Source: Bordetella genomosp. 8
GTDB lineage: Bacteria; Pseudomonadota; Gammaproteobacteria; Burkholderiales; Burkholderiaceae_B
Length of the DNA: 64,000 nucleotides
Direction of reading: 5' to 3'
NCBI RefSeq assembly: GCF_002119685.1
Contig: NZ_CP021108.1
Span: 5,642,001 to 5,706,000 of the forward strand
Positions 11,040-19,231 of this stretch are shown piece after piece. Positions within the stretch are counted from its first letter, which is position 1. The number at the start of each line of letters is the position of its first letter. The notes below the pieces were generated by a model. The model was not told the DNA's origin and made no database searches. It worked only from the letters and a program-made list of their open reading frames with translations. The translations under genes were made by a program, and so were the position numbers.

Positions 11040-12425
11040 TTACTTCGACGCCGTGCAGTAGTCCGGATCCTTGAGCGTGACGGCGGCGACATGGCCGTTG
11101 TCCAACAGCTGGACGTAGGGGCATTCCATGCGCTTGCCCTTGATCTCGACAGCCTCCATCTGCACTTTCTCGGAATACTCGTGGGATATGTCTCCACTGC
11201 GGGTATCGCGCAGGTAGACCTCCATATGCACACGTTCCCAGGATTCGGGCGGATCGGCCTCGCATTCAGACGGGTTGCGCGGCAGCAACCGGTCACCCGC
11301 GTTCCAGGTGGCGTCCGGATATTCGACGTGACCATTGCGATAGGTCGGCATCACGTAGCAATAACGGATCTTGCCATTGGTCCGCACAGGCTGGAAAAAG
11401 CTCTCGCCCTGCTCCACCTGGACCAGTTCCTTGCCCTTCCATTTCGCGATGGTCACGTAGTGATCGCAGCAACCGTCGCGTTGAAAATCCCACACCAGTT
11501 TGTTGGCGGCATCGAAGTTGGGCGACGTCATGTTTTCCATGGTGGCACTGACGTCGTCAAACTTGCCCGTCGCGGGCTCGTAGATCCATGCGCTGGTGGG
11601 AATATTGGGGCCGGCGGGCAGGAACTGGGCCAGCGTCAGATCCGGCCAGCCATCGAAATTGATGTCCGGGGTTTCCGGCACGAAGATGCGGCACGTGCCA
11701 ACCGAATCGGTGGGCAGCGCCTGCACCAGCCTGCCGTCCTTGTACAAGCGGACCTGGGTCACATGCGGCACGTCGGTGGCGCAGTTGCCCCCAGGGTCGG
11801 GCATGCGGTCCGCGGCCAGGCGGATTTCATAAGGGAAGGCATGCGCGCCCGGCGCGGGGCCCAAGGTCACGGGCAGACTGCGCTTGCCATCGGGGCTGGC
11901 CCAGGTTCCCGTCCAGCCGGCGCCATCGCGGCGCATCTCCCAACGCCCGGTCACGGGCTTGTCCTTGCCGGCGGCGGTCTGGTCGTATTCCTGCATGCCC
12001 ACGCCATTGGCTTGCCAACTGCCGTCGAGCCGCAGCTTCAATATCTTGTTCGAATCGCAAGGCTCGTAGCAGTAGTTGCCGGACACGTGGTCGGCGACAC
12101 GCTTGAATTCGACGCGGATCTTGCGGCCGGAGATCGTGCCCTGGTAAGACGCCGACCAGGCAGGGAATTCGACAGCCGGCGATGCGGGCATGGTCGTCGT
12201 CGCGGCCGGAACGACGGGAGGAGCAGCAGCCGGCGCCGTGGTCGGACCGGTGGGCGAGGCCGGAGCCGGCACGTGGGCGTGAGCCGCCGTGCCCTGCGCC
12301 TGTGCATGCGCGGCCGGCATTGCCAGCATGGCGGCGGCCAACAGCACCAGCCGGGCGCAACGGCCGGCGCGGCGTATTGAAGCTAAGTCCCGCCTGGAAC
12401 GGCGGCGAAAAATCGGGCTGCTCAT
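11040..12425 (-). CDS. Secreted/periplasmic Cys-containing protein with Ca-binding-like DxNxDG motif, function unknown
   Basis: 461 residues. A basic N-terminus and hydrophobic segment (LVLLAAAMLAMPAAHAQA, about 25-43) give a signal peptide, followed by an Ala/Pro/Thr-rich linker to about 85. Two globular parts follow. The first contains GNYCYEPCDSNK and a lipocalin-like alternation of Trp/Gly (WEMRRDGAGWTGTWASPDG). The second contains ETPDINFDGWPDL (Asp254, Asn256, Asp258), a loop like FG-GAP/dockerin calcium sites. Ten or so cysteines suggest disulfides in the periplasm. The DxNxDG..DL block resembles the XAC2610-related/PliI-like lysozyme-inhibitor family, but this is only motif resemblance. 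It stands alone, convergent with btuF and divergent from thiG. Confidence 0.7.
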   Translation of the reverse strand: MSSPIFRRRSRRDLASIRRAGRCARLVLLAAAMLAMPAAHAQAQGTAAHAHVPAPASPTGPTTAPAAAPPVVPAATTTMPASPAVEFPAWSASYQGTISGRKIRVEFKRVADHVSGNYCYEPCDSNKILKLRLDGSWQANGVGMQEYDQTAAGKDKPVTGRWEMRRDGAGWTGTWASPDGKRSLPVTLGPAPGAHAFPYEIRLAADRMPDPGGNCATDVPHVTQVRLYKDGRLVQALPTDSVGTCRIFVPETPDINFDGWPDLTLAQFLPAGPNIPTSAWIYEPATGKFDDVSATMENMTSPNFDAANKLVWDFQRDGCCDHYVTIAKWKGKELVQVEQGESFFQPVRTNGKIRYCYVMPTYRNGHVEYPDATWNAGDRLLPRNPSECEADPPESWERVHMEVYLRDTRSGDISHEYSEKVQMEAVEIKGKRMECPYVQLLDNGHVAAVTLKDPDYCTASK

Positions 12426-12673
12426 GGTGACTTATCTTTGTGGTTGAGCATGCGGATATATCACGCCGCCACCGTTGAGAGTTCGACAAATTGTCAGCGT
12501 TGCTGCGGACCGCGCCCGCATACGGGTTGCCATGGGACGCATGGGGCCCGGCGCGCTGGTTCGCGGCACGCGACCTTTCAGCAGGGTTTCCCCGGACCTC
12601 GGCCGCCCCGCTGCTTTATCATGGCGGTGTATGCCGCGCCATCCGGGCGAACGGCAGCTTCTCCTCATCCGCC

Positions 12674-13462
12674 ATGCCATCCCAAGACACCTTCACCGTC
12701 GCCGGGCGCACCTTCCGGTCCCGCCTGCTCGTCGGTACCGGCAAGTACAAGGATTTCGAGCAGACCCGCCAGGCGCTGGACGCCAGCGGCTGCGATATCG
12801 TCACGGTGGCCATCCGCCGCGTGAACCTGGGCCAGAACGCCAACGAGCCCAGCCTGCTGGATTTCGTGCCGCCATCGCGCTTCACCTACCTGCCCAACAC
12901 CGCCGGCTGCTACACGGCGGACGAAGCCGTGCGCACGCTGCGCCTGGCGCGCGAACTGCTGGACGGCCACGACCTGGTCAAGCTGGAAGTGCTGGGCGAC
13001 CCGCATACCCTGTTCCCCAACATGCCGGAAACGCTGAAGGCCACGGAAGCCCTGGTCAAGGACGGCTTCAAGGTCATGGTCTACTGCACCGACGATCCCA
13101 TCCAGGCCCGCATGCTGGAAGACCTGGGCGCCGTCGCCGTCATGCCGCTGGCATCGCTGATCGGCTCCGGCATGGGCATCCTGAACCCCTGGAACCTGCG
13201 CCTGATCCTGGACCAGGCCCGCGTGCCGGTGCTGGTCGACGCCGGCGTCGGCACGGCATCGGACGCCGCCATCGCCATGGAACTGGGCTGCCACGGCGTG
13301 CTGATGAACACCGCCATCGCCGGCGCCAAGGATCCCATCCTGATGGCCAGCGCCATGAAGAAAGCCGTGGAAGCCGGCCGCGAAGCCTTCCTGGCCGGAC
13401 GCGTGCCGCGCAAGCTTTATAGCGCCTCGCCGTCCTCGCCGACGGAAGGCCTGCTGAAATGA
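12674..13462 (+). CDS. thiG: Thiazole synthase
   Basis: 262 residues from ATG 12674 ([23 protein letters not shown]), the normal ThiG N-terminus; the frame stays open upstream but that sequence looks non-coding. It makes the thiamine thiazole phosphate from deoxyxylulose 5-phosphate, dehydroglycine and ThiS-thiocarboxylate. Seen: the GTGKY loop, the Schiff-base lysine Lys103 in [22 protein letters not shown], and the phosphate-binding [12 protein letters not shown]. The stop overlaps the thiD start by 4 bp. Neither thiS nor thiE is adjacent, so the sulfur carrier must be encoded elsewhere. No TPP riboswitch is visible upstream. Confidence 0.95.
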   Translation: MPSQDTFTVAGRTFRSRLLVGTGKYKDFEQTRQALDASGCDIVTVAIRRVNLGQNANEPSLLDFVPPSRFTYLPNTAGCYTADEAVRTLRLARELLDGHDLVKLEVLGDPHTLFPNMPETLKATEALVKDGFKVMVYCTDDPIQARMLEDLGAVAVMPLASLIGSGMGILNPWNLRLILDQARVPVLVDAGVGTASDAAIAMELGCHGVLMNTAIAGAKDPILMASAMKKAVEAGREAFLAGRVPRKLYSASPSSPTEGLLK

Positions 13463-14268
13463 TCCCCAACGCGCTCTCCATCGCCGGCGTCGATCCGTCC
13501 GGCGGCGCGGGCGTACTGGCCGACGTCAAGGCCATGAGCGCGCTGGGCGCCTATGGCTGCGCGGTGATCGCCGCGCTGACGGCGCAGAACACCGAAGGCG
13601 TAAGCGAAGTCGCGCCGGTCCCGCCGGCCTTCGTGGGCCAGCAGATCGACACGCTGTTCGCGGACGTGCGCATCGACGCGGTCAAGATCGGCATGCTGGG
13701 CCAGCAGGCCGTCATCCAGGTGGTGGCGGAAAAGCTGGCCCGCTGGCATCCGCCGCACGTGATCCTGGACCCTGTCATGGTCGCCAAGAGCGGCGACCTG
13801 CTGCTCGAAAAGGCCGCGGTGGGCGCGCTGCGCGAAGCCCTGTTGCCGCAGGCGACGGTGCTGACGCCCAACCTTCCCGAAGCCGGCGTGCTGCTGGACG
13901 AACGCCCGGTGGAAACCGTCAAGGAGATGCGCCGCGTCGCCGAGCGCCTGCGCAACAGGATGGCCTACGACGGCCAGCGCTGGGTCATGCTGAAGGGCGG
14001 GCACCTGCCCGGCGAGGAGACCATCGACCTGCTGCACGATGGCGACCGCATGATAGAACTGCCGGGCGGACGCCTCGCCACCCGCAATACCCACGGCACG
14101 GGCTGCACGCTGTCCGCCGCCCTGGCGGCCCTGATCCCGCAGACCGGCGACGTGCCGGAAGCCGCCCGCCGCGCCAAGGCTTATCTGACCGAAGCCATCC
14201 GCCATGCCGATCGCCTGGATGTGGGCAAGGGCCACGGCCCGGTCCATCATTTCCATGCGTGGTGGTAG
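13459..14268 (+). CDS. thiD: Hydroxymethylpyrimidine / phosphomethylpyrimidine kinase
   Basis: 269 residues, starting in the ATGA overlap with thiG, so translation is probably coupled. It phosphorylates HMP and HMP-phosphate in the pyrimidine branch of thiamine synthesis. Ribokinase-fold motifs: [10 protein letters not shown] at the N-terminus, [29 protein letters not shown], and the C-terminal anion-hole [12 protein letters not shown]. Length is typical for ThiD. Pairing with thiG places both thiamine branches in one operon. Confidence 0.95.
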   Translation: MIPNALSIAGVDPSGGAGVLADVKAMSALGAYGCAVIAALTAQNTEGVSEVAPVPPAFVGQQIDTLFADVRIDAVKIGMLGQQAVIQVVAEKLARWHPPHVILDPVMVAKSGDLLLEKAAVGALREALLPQATVLTPNLPEAGVLLDERPVETVKEMRRVAERLRNRMAYDGQRWVMLKGGHLPGEETIDLLHDGDRMIELPGGRLATRNTHGTGCTLSAALAALIPQTGDVPEAARRAKAYLTEAIRHADRLDVGKGHGPVHHFHAWW

Positions 14269-14325
14269 GCCGACGACGCAAATCGGTACAATTGCCCAGC
14301 CTCCGAACTCTTGATTCCCGCTGTC

Positions 14326-15006
14326 ATGAACGCTTCCACTCTGCCCGACGTCGAAAAAGCCCGCTTCAATATGGTGGAACAGCAGATCCGTCCCTGGGAC
14401 GTGCTGGACGAAACCGTGCTGGACGCCCTGTTCAAGGTGCGCCGCGAGCTTTTCGTGCCGCCCGCGCTACGATCGCTGGCGTTCTCCGACCTTGAAATTC
14501 CGCTGCAGATCAACGCGGTGGATACCCGCGAAGCCATGCTGGCCCCCAAGGTCGAAGCGCGCCTGGCCCAGGAGCTGCTGCTGGCGCCCACCGATGCGGT
14601 GCTGGAAATCGGTACGGGCTCGGGCTACCAGGCGGCGCTGCTGGCCGAACTGGCGCAGCAGGTGACCACGGTGGAAATCGACAGCCGCCTGGCGGCCTTC
14701 GCCCAGCAGAACCTGCAGATGAACAACATCGCCAACGTCAAGGTCGAAACCGGCGACGGGCGCAACGGCTGGGGAACGACGGAATACGACGCCATCCTGC
14801 TGACGGGCTCCGTTCCGGTGGTGCCGGACGGGCTGAAGTACCAGTTGCGCATCGGCGGCCGGCTGGTGGTGGTGGTCGGCACGGCCCCCGTCATGACCGC
14901 CTGTCGCATCACGCGCACGACGGCCGCCAGCTTCGAAACGGTGAACCTGTTCGAAACGCTCATCAAGCCGCTGCGCGGCGCGACCGTGTCGCAGTTCAAG
15001 TTCTAA
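14326..15006 (+). CDS. Protein-L-isoaspartate O-methyltransferase family protein
   Basis: 226 residues from ATG 14326; a TTG at 14311 is the only in-frame alternative close by. SAM motif I is clear at about residues 83-95 (LEIGTGSGYQAALLAEL), preceded by the PCMT-type N-terminal helix (ARFNMVEQQIRPWDVLD) and followed by VETGDGRNGW and DAILLTGSVP. Classical Pcm repairs isoaspartyl residues. This Burkholderiales branch has GS in place of the usual substrate-loop residues (LTGSVPVVP), so substrate specificity is uncertain. It lies 57 bp after thiD and convergent with the HldE-like gene. Confidence 0.85.
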   Translation: MNASTLPDVEKARFNMVEQQIRPWDVLDETVLDALFKVRRELFVPPALRSLAFSDLEIPLQINAVDTREAMLAPKVEARLAQELLLAPTDAVLEIGTGSGYQAALLAELAQQVTTVEIDSRLAAFAQQNLQMNNIANVKVETGDGRNGWGTTEYDAILLTGSVPVVPDGLKYQLRIGGRLVVVVGTAPVMTACRITRTTAASFETVNLFETLIKPLRGATVSQFKF

Positions 15007-15038
15007 GCGGCCTTGCAGGCGCCCTTCCAGGCGGCCTG

Positions 15039-15524
15039 CTAAGCGCCCTGTATCTTGCGCACCAGCGATGTCGTCGATCGCTGGAATTCGAAGGGCACCG
15101 CCACCGCGCGACCGCCCCAGCTCCGGACCAGCGCGGTTTCCGGCAGCTTCTCCATATCGTAGTCGCCGCCCTTGACGATGATGTCGGGGCGCAGCTGCGC
15201 GATCAGCGCCACGGGCGTGTCTTCGTCGAAGGACGTGACCGCGCCCACGCAAGCCAGCGCCGCCAGCAAGGCGGCGCGATCGTCCTGGTTGTTCAGCGGC
15301 CGCTCCGGCCCCTTGCCCAGGCGGCGCGCCGATGCATCCGTATTCACCGCCACAACCAACGACGCGCCCAACTGGGCGCTTTCGTCCAGATAGGTGACGT
15401 GGCCGCGATGCAGGATGTCGAACACGCCGTTGGTGAATACCAGCGGGCGCGGCAGGCGGCCGTCGGCAAGCGCATCCAGGCATTGCCGCGGGGTCAGGAT
15501 TTTCGATTCGAAGCGGGCTGTCAT
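15039..15524 (-). CDS. rfaE2: D-glycero-beta-D-manno-heptose 1-phosphate adenylyltransferase (HldE C-terminal type)
   Basis: 161 residues, only the nucleotidyltransferase half of HldE. The HxGH-type signature is in FTNGVFDILHRGHVTYL (His39, His42), with VVAVNTDASARRLGKGPERP and the C-terminal EFQRSTTSLVRKI motif that closes this family. It activates heptose 1-phosphate with ATP to give ADP-heptose for the LPS inner core. The kinase half must be encoded elsewhere, the usual split in betaproteobacteria. It is convergent with the Pcm-family gene. Confidence 0.92.
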   Translation of the reverse strand: MTARFESKILTPRQCLDALADGRLPRPLVFTNGVFDILHRGHVTYLDESAQLGASLVVAVNTDASARRLGKGPERPLNNQDDRAALLAALACVGAVTSFDEDTPVALIAQLRPDIIVKGGDYDMEKLPETALVRSWGGRAVAVPFEFQRSTTSLVRKIQGA

Positions 15525-15592
15525 GCCCGCATTTTAGATCGGCCGGCGCAACCGGTGGCTGGTGGGCCGCCGTCATCGGCGGCCGTGGGGGC

Positions 15593-16507
15593 TCAGCCCG
15601 GTACGAGCAATGGGGCGCCGCGCCCGCCCATGCCCAGGTCCGTCATTGCCGCATCGCCGCCGCGCTCGATCAGCGACACGATTTCCTTGCGATAGCGGTT
15701 CAGGTCCTTCACCGATTCGAAGCTGCGGTCCAGCAGCTTGGAAAGAATGTGCAGGATGCGGTCGCCGACCTTCTTTTCCCATACGCCGTCGAAGCGGATC
15801 TGCGTATCCAGCCAGCGCTCCAGCCAGCCCGGTTCCGGCAGGCGCGATTGCACCGTATCGTTGGGGAACAGCCCCTTGTTCACGTGCAGATTGGTCGGAT
15901 GCATGGCCTGCGACGTGCGGCTGGCCGACGCCATCAACATGCCGATCTTGGAGAACGCCAGCCGCGCCTGCGCCTGCGTCGTCGTGCCACGCTCGAACAG
16001 CGCACGGCGCATGTACTGCAGGTAGGCGCCGGCATGGCGCGCCTCGTCCTGCGAGATGGTCTTGTAAATGGCCTGGATGACCGGTTCGGTATGCCAGCTG
16101 GCGGCGCAGCGGTACCAGTGATTCAGGCGTATTTCGCCGCAGAAGTGCAGCATCAGGGTTTCCAGCGGCGGCGCCGGATCGAATTCGAAGCGCACCTTGT
16201 GCAGCTCTTCCTCGGTCGGCATCAGGTCGGGACGGAAGCGGCGCAGGTATTCGATCAAAACCAGGGAATGCTTCTGTTCCTCGAAGAACCACACCGACAT
16301 GAAGGCGGAAAAATCGCTGTCGCCGTGATTGTCGCGCAGGAACATTTCCGTGGCCGGCAGGGCCGCCCATTCCGTGATGGCGTTCATTTTGATCGTCCGC
16401 GCCTGTTCATCGGACAGCTTGGCGCCATCGAAGTCATCCCACGGAATGTCGGTAGACATATTCCAGCGCACGGCTTCCATGGATTTGAAAAGTTGCGGAT
16501 AAAGCAT
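15593..16507 (-). CDS. Ferritin-like di-iron protein (acyl-ACP desaturase-like fold), substrate unknown
   Basis: 304 residues. A complete carboxylate-bridged di-iron ligand set can be read: Glu46 (AITEWAAL), Glu77/His80 (FEEQKH), Glu125 (CGEIRLNHW), Glu155/His158 (QDEARH), that is E..ExxH..E..ExxH on a four-helix bundle. This matches ferritin-like oxygenase/desaturase proteins rather than storage ferritin. The protein has no signal peptide or membrane span. It is monocistronic; an AT-rich aattaattaag stretch just upstream (about 16520-16532) is a likely promoter part. It could be a soluble fatty-acyl desaturase or an N-oxygenase; no partner gene is nearby to decide. Confidence 0.75.
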   Translation of the reverse strand: MLYPQLFKSMEAVRWNMSTDIPWDDFDGAKLSDEQARTIKMNAITEWAALPATEMFLRDNHGDSDFSAFMSVWFFEEQKHSLVLIEYLRRFRPDLMPTEEELHKVRFEFDPAPPLETLMLHFCGEIRLNHWYRCAASWHTEPVIQAIYKTISQDEARHAGAYLQYMRRALFERGTTTQAQARLAFSKIGMLMASASRTSQAMHPTNLHVNKGLFPNDTVQSRLPEPGWLERWLDTQIRFDGVWEKKVGDRILHILSKLLDRSFESVKDLNRYRKEIVSLIERGGDAAMTDLGMGGRGAPLLVPG

Positions 16508-16570
16508 GATCTTGGTCCGAAATTAATTAAGTATCCCCCGCGCTCGTCCCGCCAGATTTAGGCTGGCGGA

Positions 16571-16589
16571 ACGGGCGCGCCCCGTTTTT
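16571..16589 (+). terminator. Weak terminator-like hairpin with T5
   Basis: acggg / cccgt (16571-16575 and 16581-16585) with loop cgcgc and a run of five T ending at 16589. It would act rightward, but no rightward gene ends nearby, so its use is doubtful. Confidence 0.25.
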
Positions 16590-16714
16590 AGATTTGGCAT
16601 GCGCACGCGAGACTAGGACGTGCACAAGGCGACGGCGTGAAAACCCATACGCGGGTTTCCTTTATCGCCGTTGCATGCGAAGGCGTGATGACAGATTCAT
16701 GGCAGAACCATGAC

Positions 16715-16738
16715 GAGCGCCCCTCCCCAGGGGCGCTC
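16715..16738. terminator. Perfect 10-bp hairpin at the 3' end of ubiB
   Basis: gagcgcccct (16715-16724) and aggggcgctc (16729-16738) pair exactly around a cccc loop. The stem overlaps the ubiB stop codon (16737-16739). No U-tract follows on the minus strand, so it may be a transcript-end stabiliser or a Rho-assisted stop rather than a textbook intrinsic terminator. Confidence 0.5.
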
Positions 16739-18293
16739 AGCGCGTGGACAGCCAGATGATCAGGGCCACCCCGACAGCCAGCACGGCCGCGACGACCGAC
16801 AACAGCCGGTTCGTATGCTGTTGCGCCTTGCGCAGCTGGGCCAGCTCCAGCAGCACGGCCGGCTCCACGTTGGGCCGGTTCAGGCGGTCATGCACCAGCC
16901 GTGGAATGGCCGGCAGGATCTGCGACCATTGCGCGGCTTCTTTCTCCATCTGTTTTTTCAGCCCGGCCATGCCGATCCGTTCGCGCATCCAGCGCTCCAG
17001 GTACGGTTTGGCGGTCTTCCATAGATCCAGGTCCGGGTCCAGTTCGCGCCCCAGCCCTTCCACATTGAGCAGCGTCTTCTGCAGCAGGACCAGTTGCGGC
17101 TGGATCTCCACATTGAAGCGGCGCGACGTCTGGAACAGGCGCAGCAACACCTGGCCCAGCGAGATCTCGGATAGCGGGCGGTCGAAATAAGGCTCGCATA
17201 CCGCGCGCACGGCGCCTTCCAGTTCTTCTTCGCGCGTGTCGGACGGCACCCAGCCGGATTCGATGTGCAACTGGGCGACGCGCCGGTAATCGCGGCGGAA
17301 AAACGCCAGGAAGTTCTGGGCCAGGTAGTTCTTGTCGAACTCGGACAAGGAGCCGACGATGCCGAAATCCAGCGCGATATAGTGGCCCAAGGTATCGGCC
17401 CGATCCGACACGTAGATGTTGCCGGGATGCATATCGGCGTGGAAAAAGCCATCGCTGAAAACCTGCGTGAAGAAGATCTCCACCCCGGTGCGCGCCAGCT
17501 TCTGGATGTCGATGCCGGCGTCGCGCAGGCGTTCGATCTGGCCCACCGGAATGCCGTACATGCGCTCCATGGTGAAGACCGTGTTGGCGGTGAACTCCCA
17601 GATCACCTCCGGCACGATCAGCATGCGGCCGCGGCCGCTTTCCGGACCGAAGTTGCGTCGCAGCTGGCTGCAGTTCGAGGCCTCGCGCACCAGATCCAGC
17701 TCATCGTGCAGATACTTGTCGAACTCGGCCACGACCTCGCGCGGCTTGAGCCGGCGGCCGTCCGGCCCCAGGCGTTCGATGACCGACGCCAGGGTGCGCA
17801 GCAGCGTCAGGTCCTTTTCGATGATGTCCAGCATGCCGGGACGCAGCACCTTGACCGCGACTTCGCGGCCATCGTGCATCACCGCGAAGTGCACTTGTGC
17901 GATGGAGGCCGAGGCCACCGGATCGACTTCGAAATGCTTGAACAGCGTGGCCGGCGGTGCGCCCAGCGCGGCCTGTATGCACTGCGCCGCCTGCTCCGAC
18001 GGGAACGGCGGAACGCGGTCCTGCAGGAGCGCCAATTCCGCCGCGATGTCGGCGGGGATCAGGTCGCGCCGCGTCGACAGCACCTGGCCGAACTTGACGA
18101 AGATGGGTCCCAGCGATTCCAGCGCGCGGCGCAAACGGACGCCGCGGGGCGCGGTCGGCTTGCGCCGGCCGAAGCGCGTGATACGCAACAACATCGTCGC
18201 GAGCGGATGGTTCAGGCTGGACAGCACCAGGTCATCCAGGCCGTAGCGCATGGCCACGACAACGATGCGGATAAAGCGAAGTATGGTCAGCAT
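16737..18293 (-). CDS. ubiB: Ubiquinone biosynthesis protein UbiB (ABC1/ADCK atypical kinase)
   Basis: 518 residues. ABC1 family signatures: [19 protein letters not shown] (the KxGQ motif), Ala-rich loop [29 protein letters not shown] and the metal-binding [10 protein letters not shown]. The C-terminal segment (about 495-515, [16 protein letters not shown]) is a transmembrane anchor. It is thought to act as an ATPase helping membrane extraction or organisation of ubiquinone precursors for hydroxylation. It starts only 3 bp after ubiJ, and both are transcribed leftward with the Tim44-like gene and ubiE further upstream. Confidence 0.95.
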   Translation of the reverse strand: MLTILRFIRIVVVAMRYGLDDLVLSSLNHPLATMLLRITRFGRRKPTAPRGVRLRRALESLGPIFVKFGQVLSTRRDLIPADIAAELALLQDRVPPFPSEQAAQCIQAALGAPPATLFKHFEVDPVASASIAQVHFAVMHDGREVAVKVLRPGMLDIIEKDLTLLRTLASVIERLGPDGRRLKPREVVAEFDKYLHDELDLVREASNCSQLRRNFGPESGRGRMLIVPEVIWEFTANTVFTMERMYGIPVGQIERLRDAGIDIQKLARTGVEIFFTQVFSDGFFHADMHPGNIYVSDRADTLGHYIALDFGIVGSLSEFDKNYLAQNFLAFFRRDYRRVAQLHIESGWVPSDTREEELEGAVRAVCEPYFDRPLSEISLGQVLLRLFQTSRRFNVEIQPQLVLLQKTLLNVEGLGRELDPDLDLWKTAKPYLERWMRERIGMAGLKKQMEKEAAQWSQILPAIPRLVHDRLNRPNVEPAVLLELAQLRKAQQHTNRLLSVVAAVLAVGVALIIWLSTR

Positions 18294-18296
18294 CGT

Positions 18297-18998
18297 TCAG
18301 GCGCCGCCTTGACGCTGTGCTGCGGCATGGTGCCTGTCCTCGATCTTGCCCAGCCGGGCCTGCAATGCGGCAACGCGCGCCTGGACGGCGTCCAGCGCCG
18401 CGGTCGCCCGCCCGATATCGGCCGGCAAGGCCCGCAGCAGCGGGCGCGGCGTCAGCATGGGTTGCTCGTGCCCAAGGTACTCCACCAGGTTGTTCCGCAG
18501 CCGCGTCGCGGCGCCGCGCAGCCCGGCGGACAGCGCGCGCGCGCCGGCGACCATGCGGCCAGCCGGGATGTCGCCGAACCAGCGGGCCAGATCGTCTTCC
18601 ACGTCCCAGCGCAATTGCGCGGCCAGTTCGGCCACTACCTGCGCCAGGCCCGCGTCGCCGGAGATATGCATCATGTCGGCAACGGTGTCGGCGCGCGCCC
18701 GGGCGGCCGCGGCGGCGTCTGCATCGCCCGCGGCATCGGGCTGGAACAGGCGCGCGAGACTGAACCGCGCGGGGTCCACCGTCAAGGTGACGTCCGGGAC
18801 CACCGCCGGATCGGCCAGATCCGCATGGCCTTCGCTATCGATCGTCAGGGAGAGCTTGAAGGCGCCCACGGCCAGGCGTACCGTCTTGCCGGCGTGGCGG
18901 GCCAGGCGCGCGCGCGCCCAGTCTTCCCGCCGCAGCAGAGCGTTCAGCGCGCTTACGGCCGGGCGACCGGGGTCGGGCAAGGCAGGGATAGGCAGCAT
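18297..18998 (-). CDS. ubiJ: Ubiquinone biosynthesis accessory factor UbiJ (SCP2 domain)
   Basis: 233 residues. An N-terminal SCP2 (sterol-carrier) lipid-binding domain (about 15-130: ALNALLRREDWARARLARHAGK..VRLAVGAF..LTIDSEG) is followed by an Ala/Arg-rich helical C-terminus with a likely coiled coil (about 195-225, ATAALDAVQARVAALQARLGKIE). In E. coli UbiJ organises the Ubi complex and binds quinone intermediates. Position between ubiE-side genes and ubiB supports the name. An in-frame ATG at 18998 begins the protein. Confidence 0.88.
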   Translation of the reverse strand: MLPIPALPDPGRPAVSALNALLRREDWARARLARHAGKTVRLAVGAFKLSLTIDSEGHADLADPAVVPDVTLTVDPARFSLARLFQPDAAGDADAAAAARARADTVADMMHISGDAGLAQVVAELAAQLRWDVEDDLARWFGDIPAGRMVAGARALSAGLRGAATRLRNNLVEYLGHEQPMLTPRPLLRALPADIGRATAALDAVQARVAALQARLGKIEDRHHAAAQRQGGA

Positions 18999-19059
18999 GA
19001 ATATACGACGTGGCGCCAGGACGCCATGGGTGATCAGACCGCAAGTTTAACCGGGGGCC

Positions 19060-19127
19060 CGCTGGCGAAAAAAAGACCCCCACGCCGCGCCGGTAAAACC
19101 GGCTCGCTGCCCCCGAGGGGGCTTTTT
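19060..19127. terminator. Composite hairpin / terminator-like element between ubiJ and the Tim44-like gene
   Basis: Contains gcccccgagggggc (19109-19122), a 6-bp stem followed by T5 (19123-19127) in the rightward sense. It also has the hairpin gccggtaaaaccggc (19090-19104) and an A7 run near 19061-19067 that reads as a U-tract leftward. The phrase ggcgaaaaaaag occurs here and again at 19147-19158, suggesting a duplicated or dispersed terminator module. It lies across leftward transcription, so ubiJ-ubiB may need their own promoter or read-through. Confidence 0.45.
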
Positions 19128-19150
19128 CGCCTTGGGGCGGCCCGGCGGCG

Positions 19151-19178
19151 AAAAAAAGCCGGCCCCAATGGAGCCGGC
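19151..19178 (-). terminator. Intrinsic terminator downstream of the Tim44-domain gene
   Basis: Read on the minus strand: a 9-bp stem with one mismatch (19170-19178 with 19158-19166), loop att, followed directly by U7 (A7 at 19151-19157). This is the clearest intrinsic terminator of the window. It sits 53 bp after the stop of the leftward Tim44-like gene. Confidence 0.8.
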
Positions 19179-19231
19179 GTGAGGGCGGTTGCCCGAGCAA
19201 GGCGAACCGCGGAAGCACGGGAAAAACCGGA

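Noticed and set aside
12426..12673. thiS gene or TPP riboswitch before thiG
   Set aside because: No small Gly-Gly-ending frame and no THI-box core could be found.
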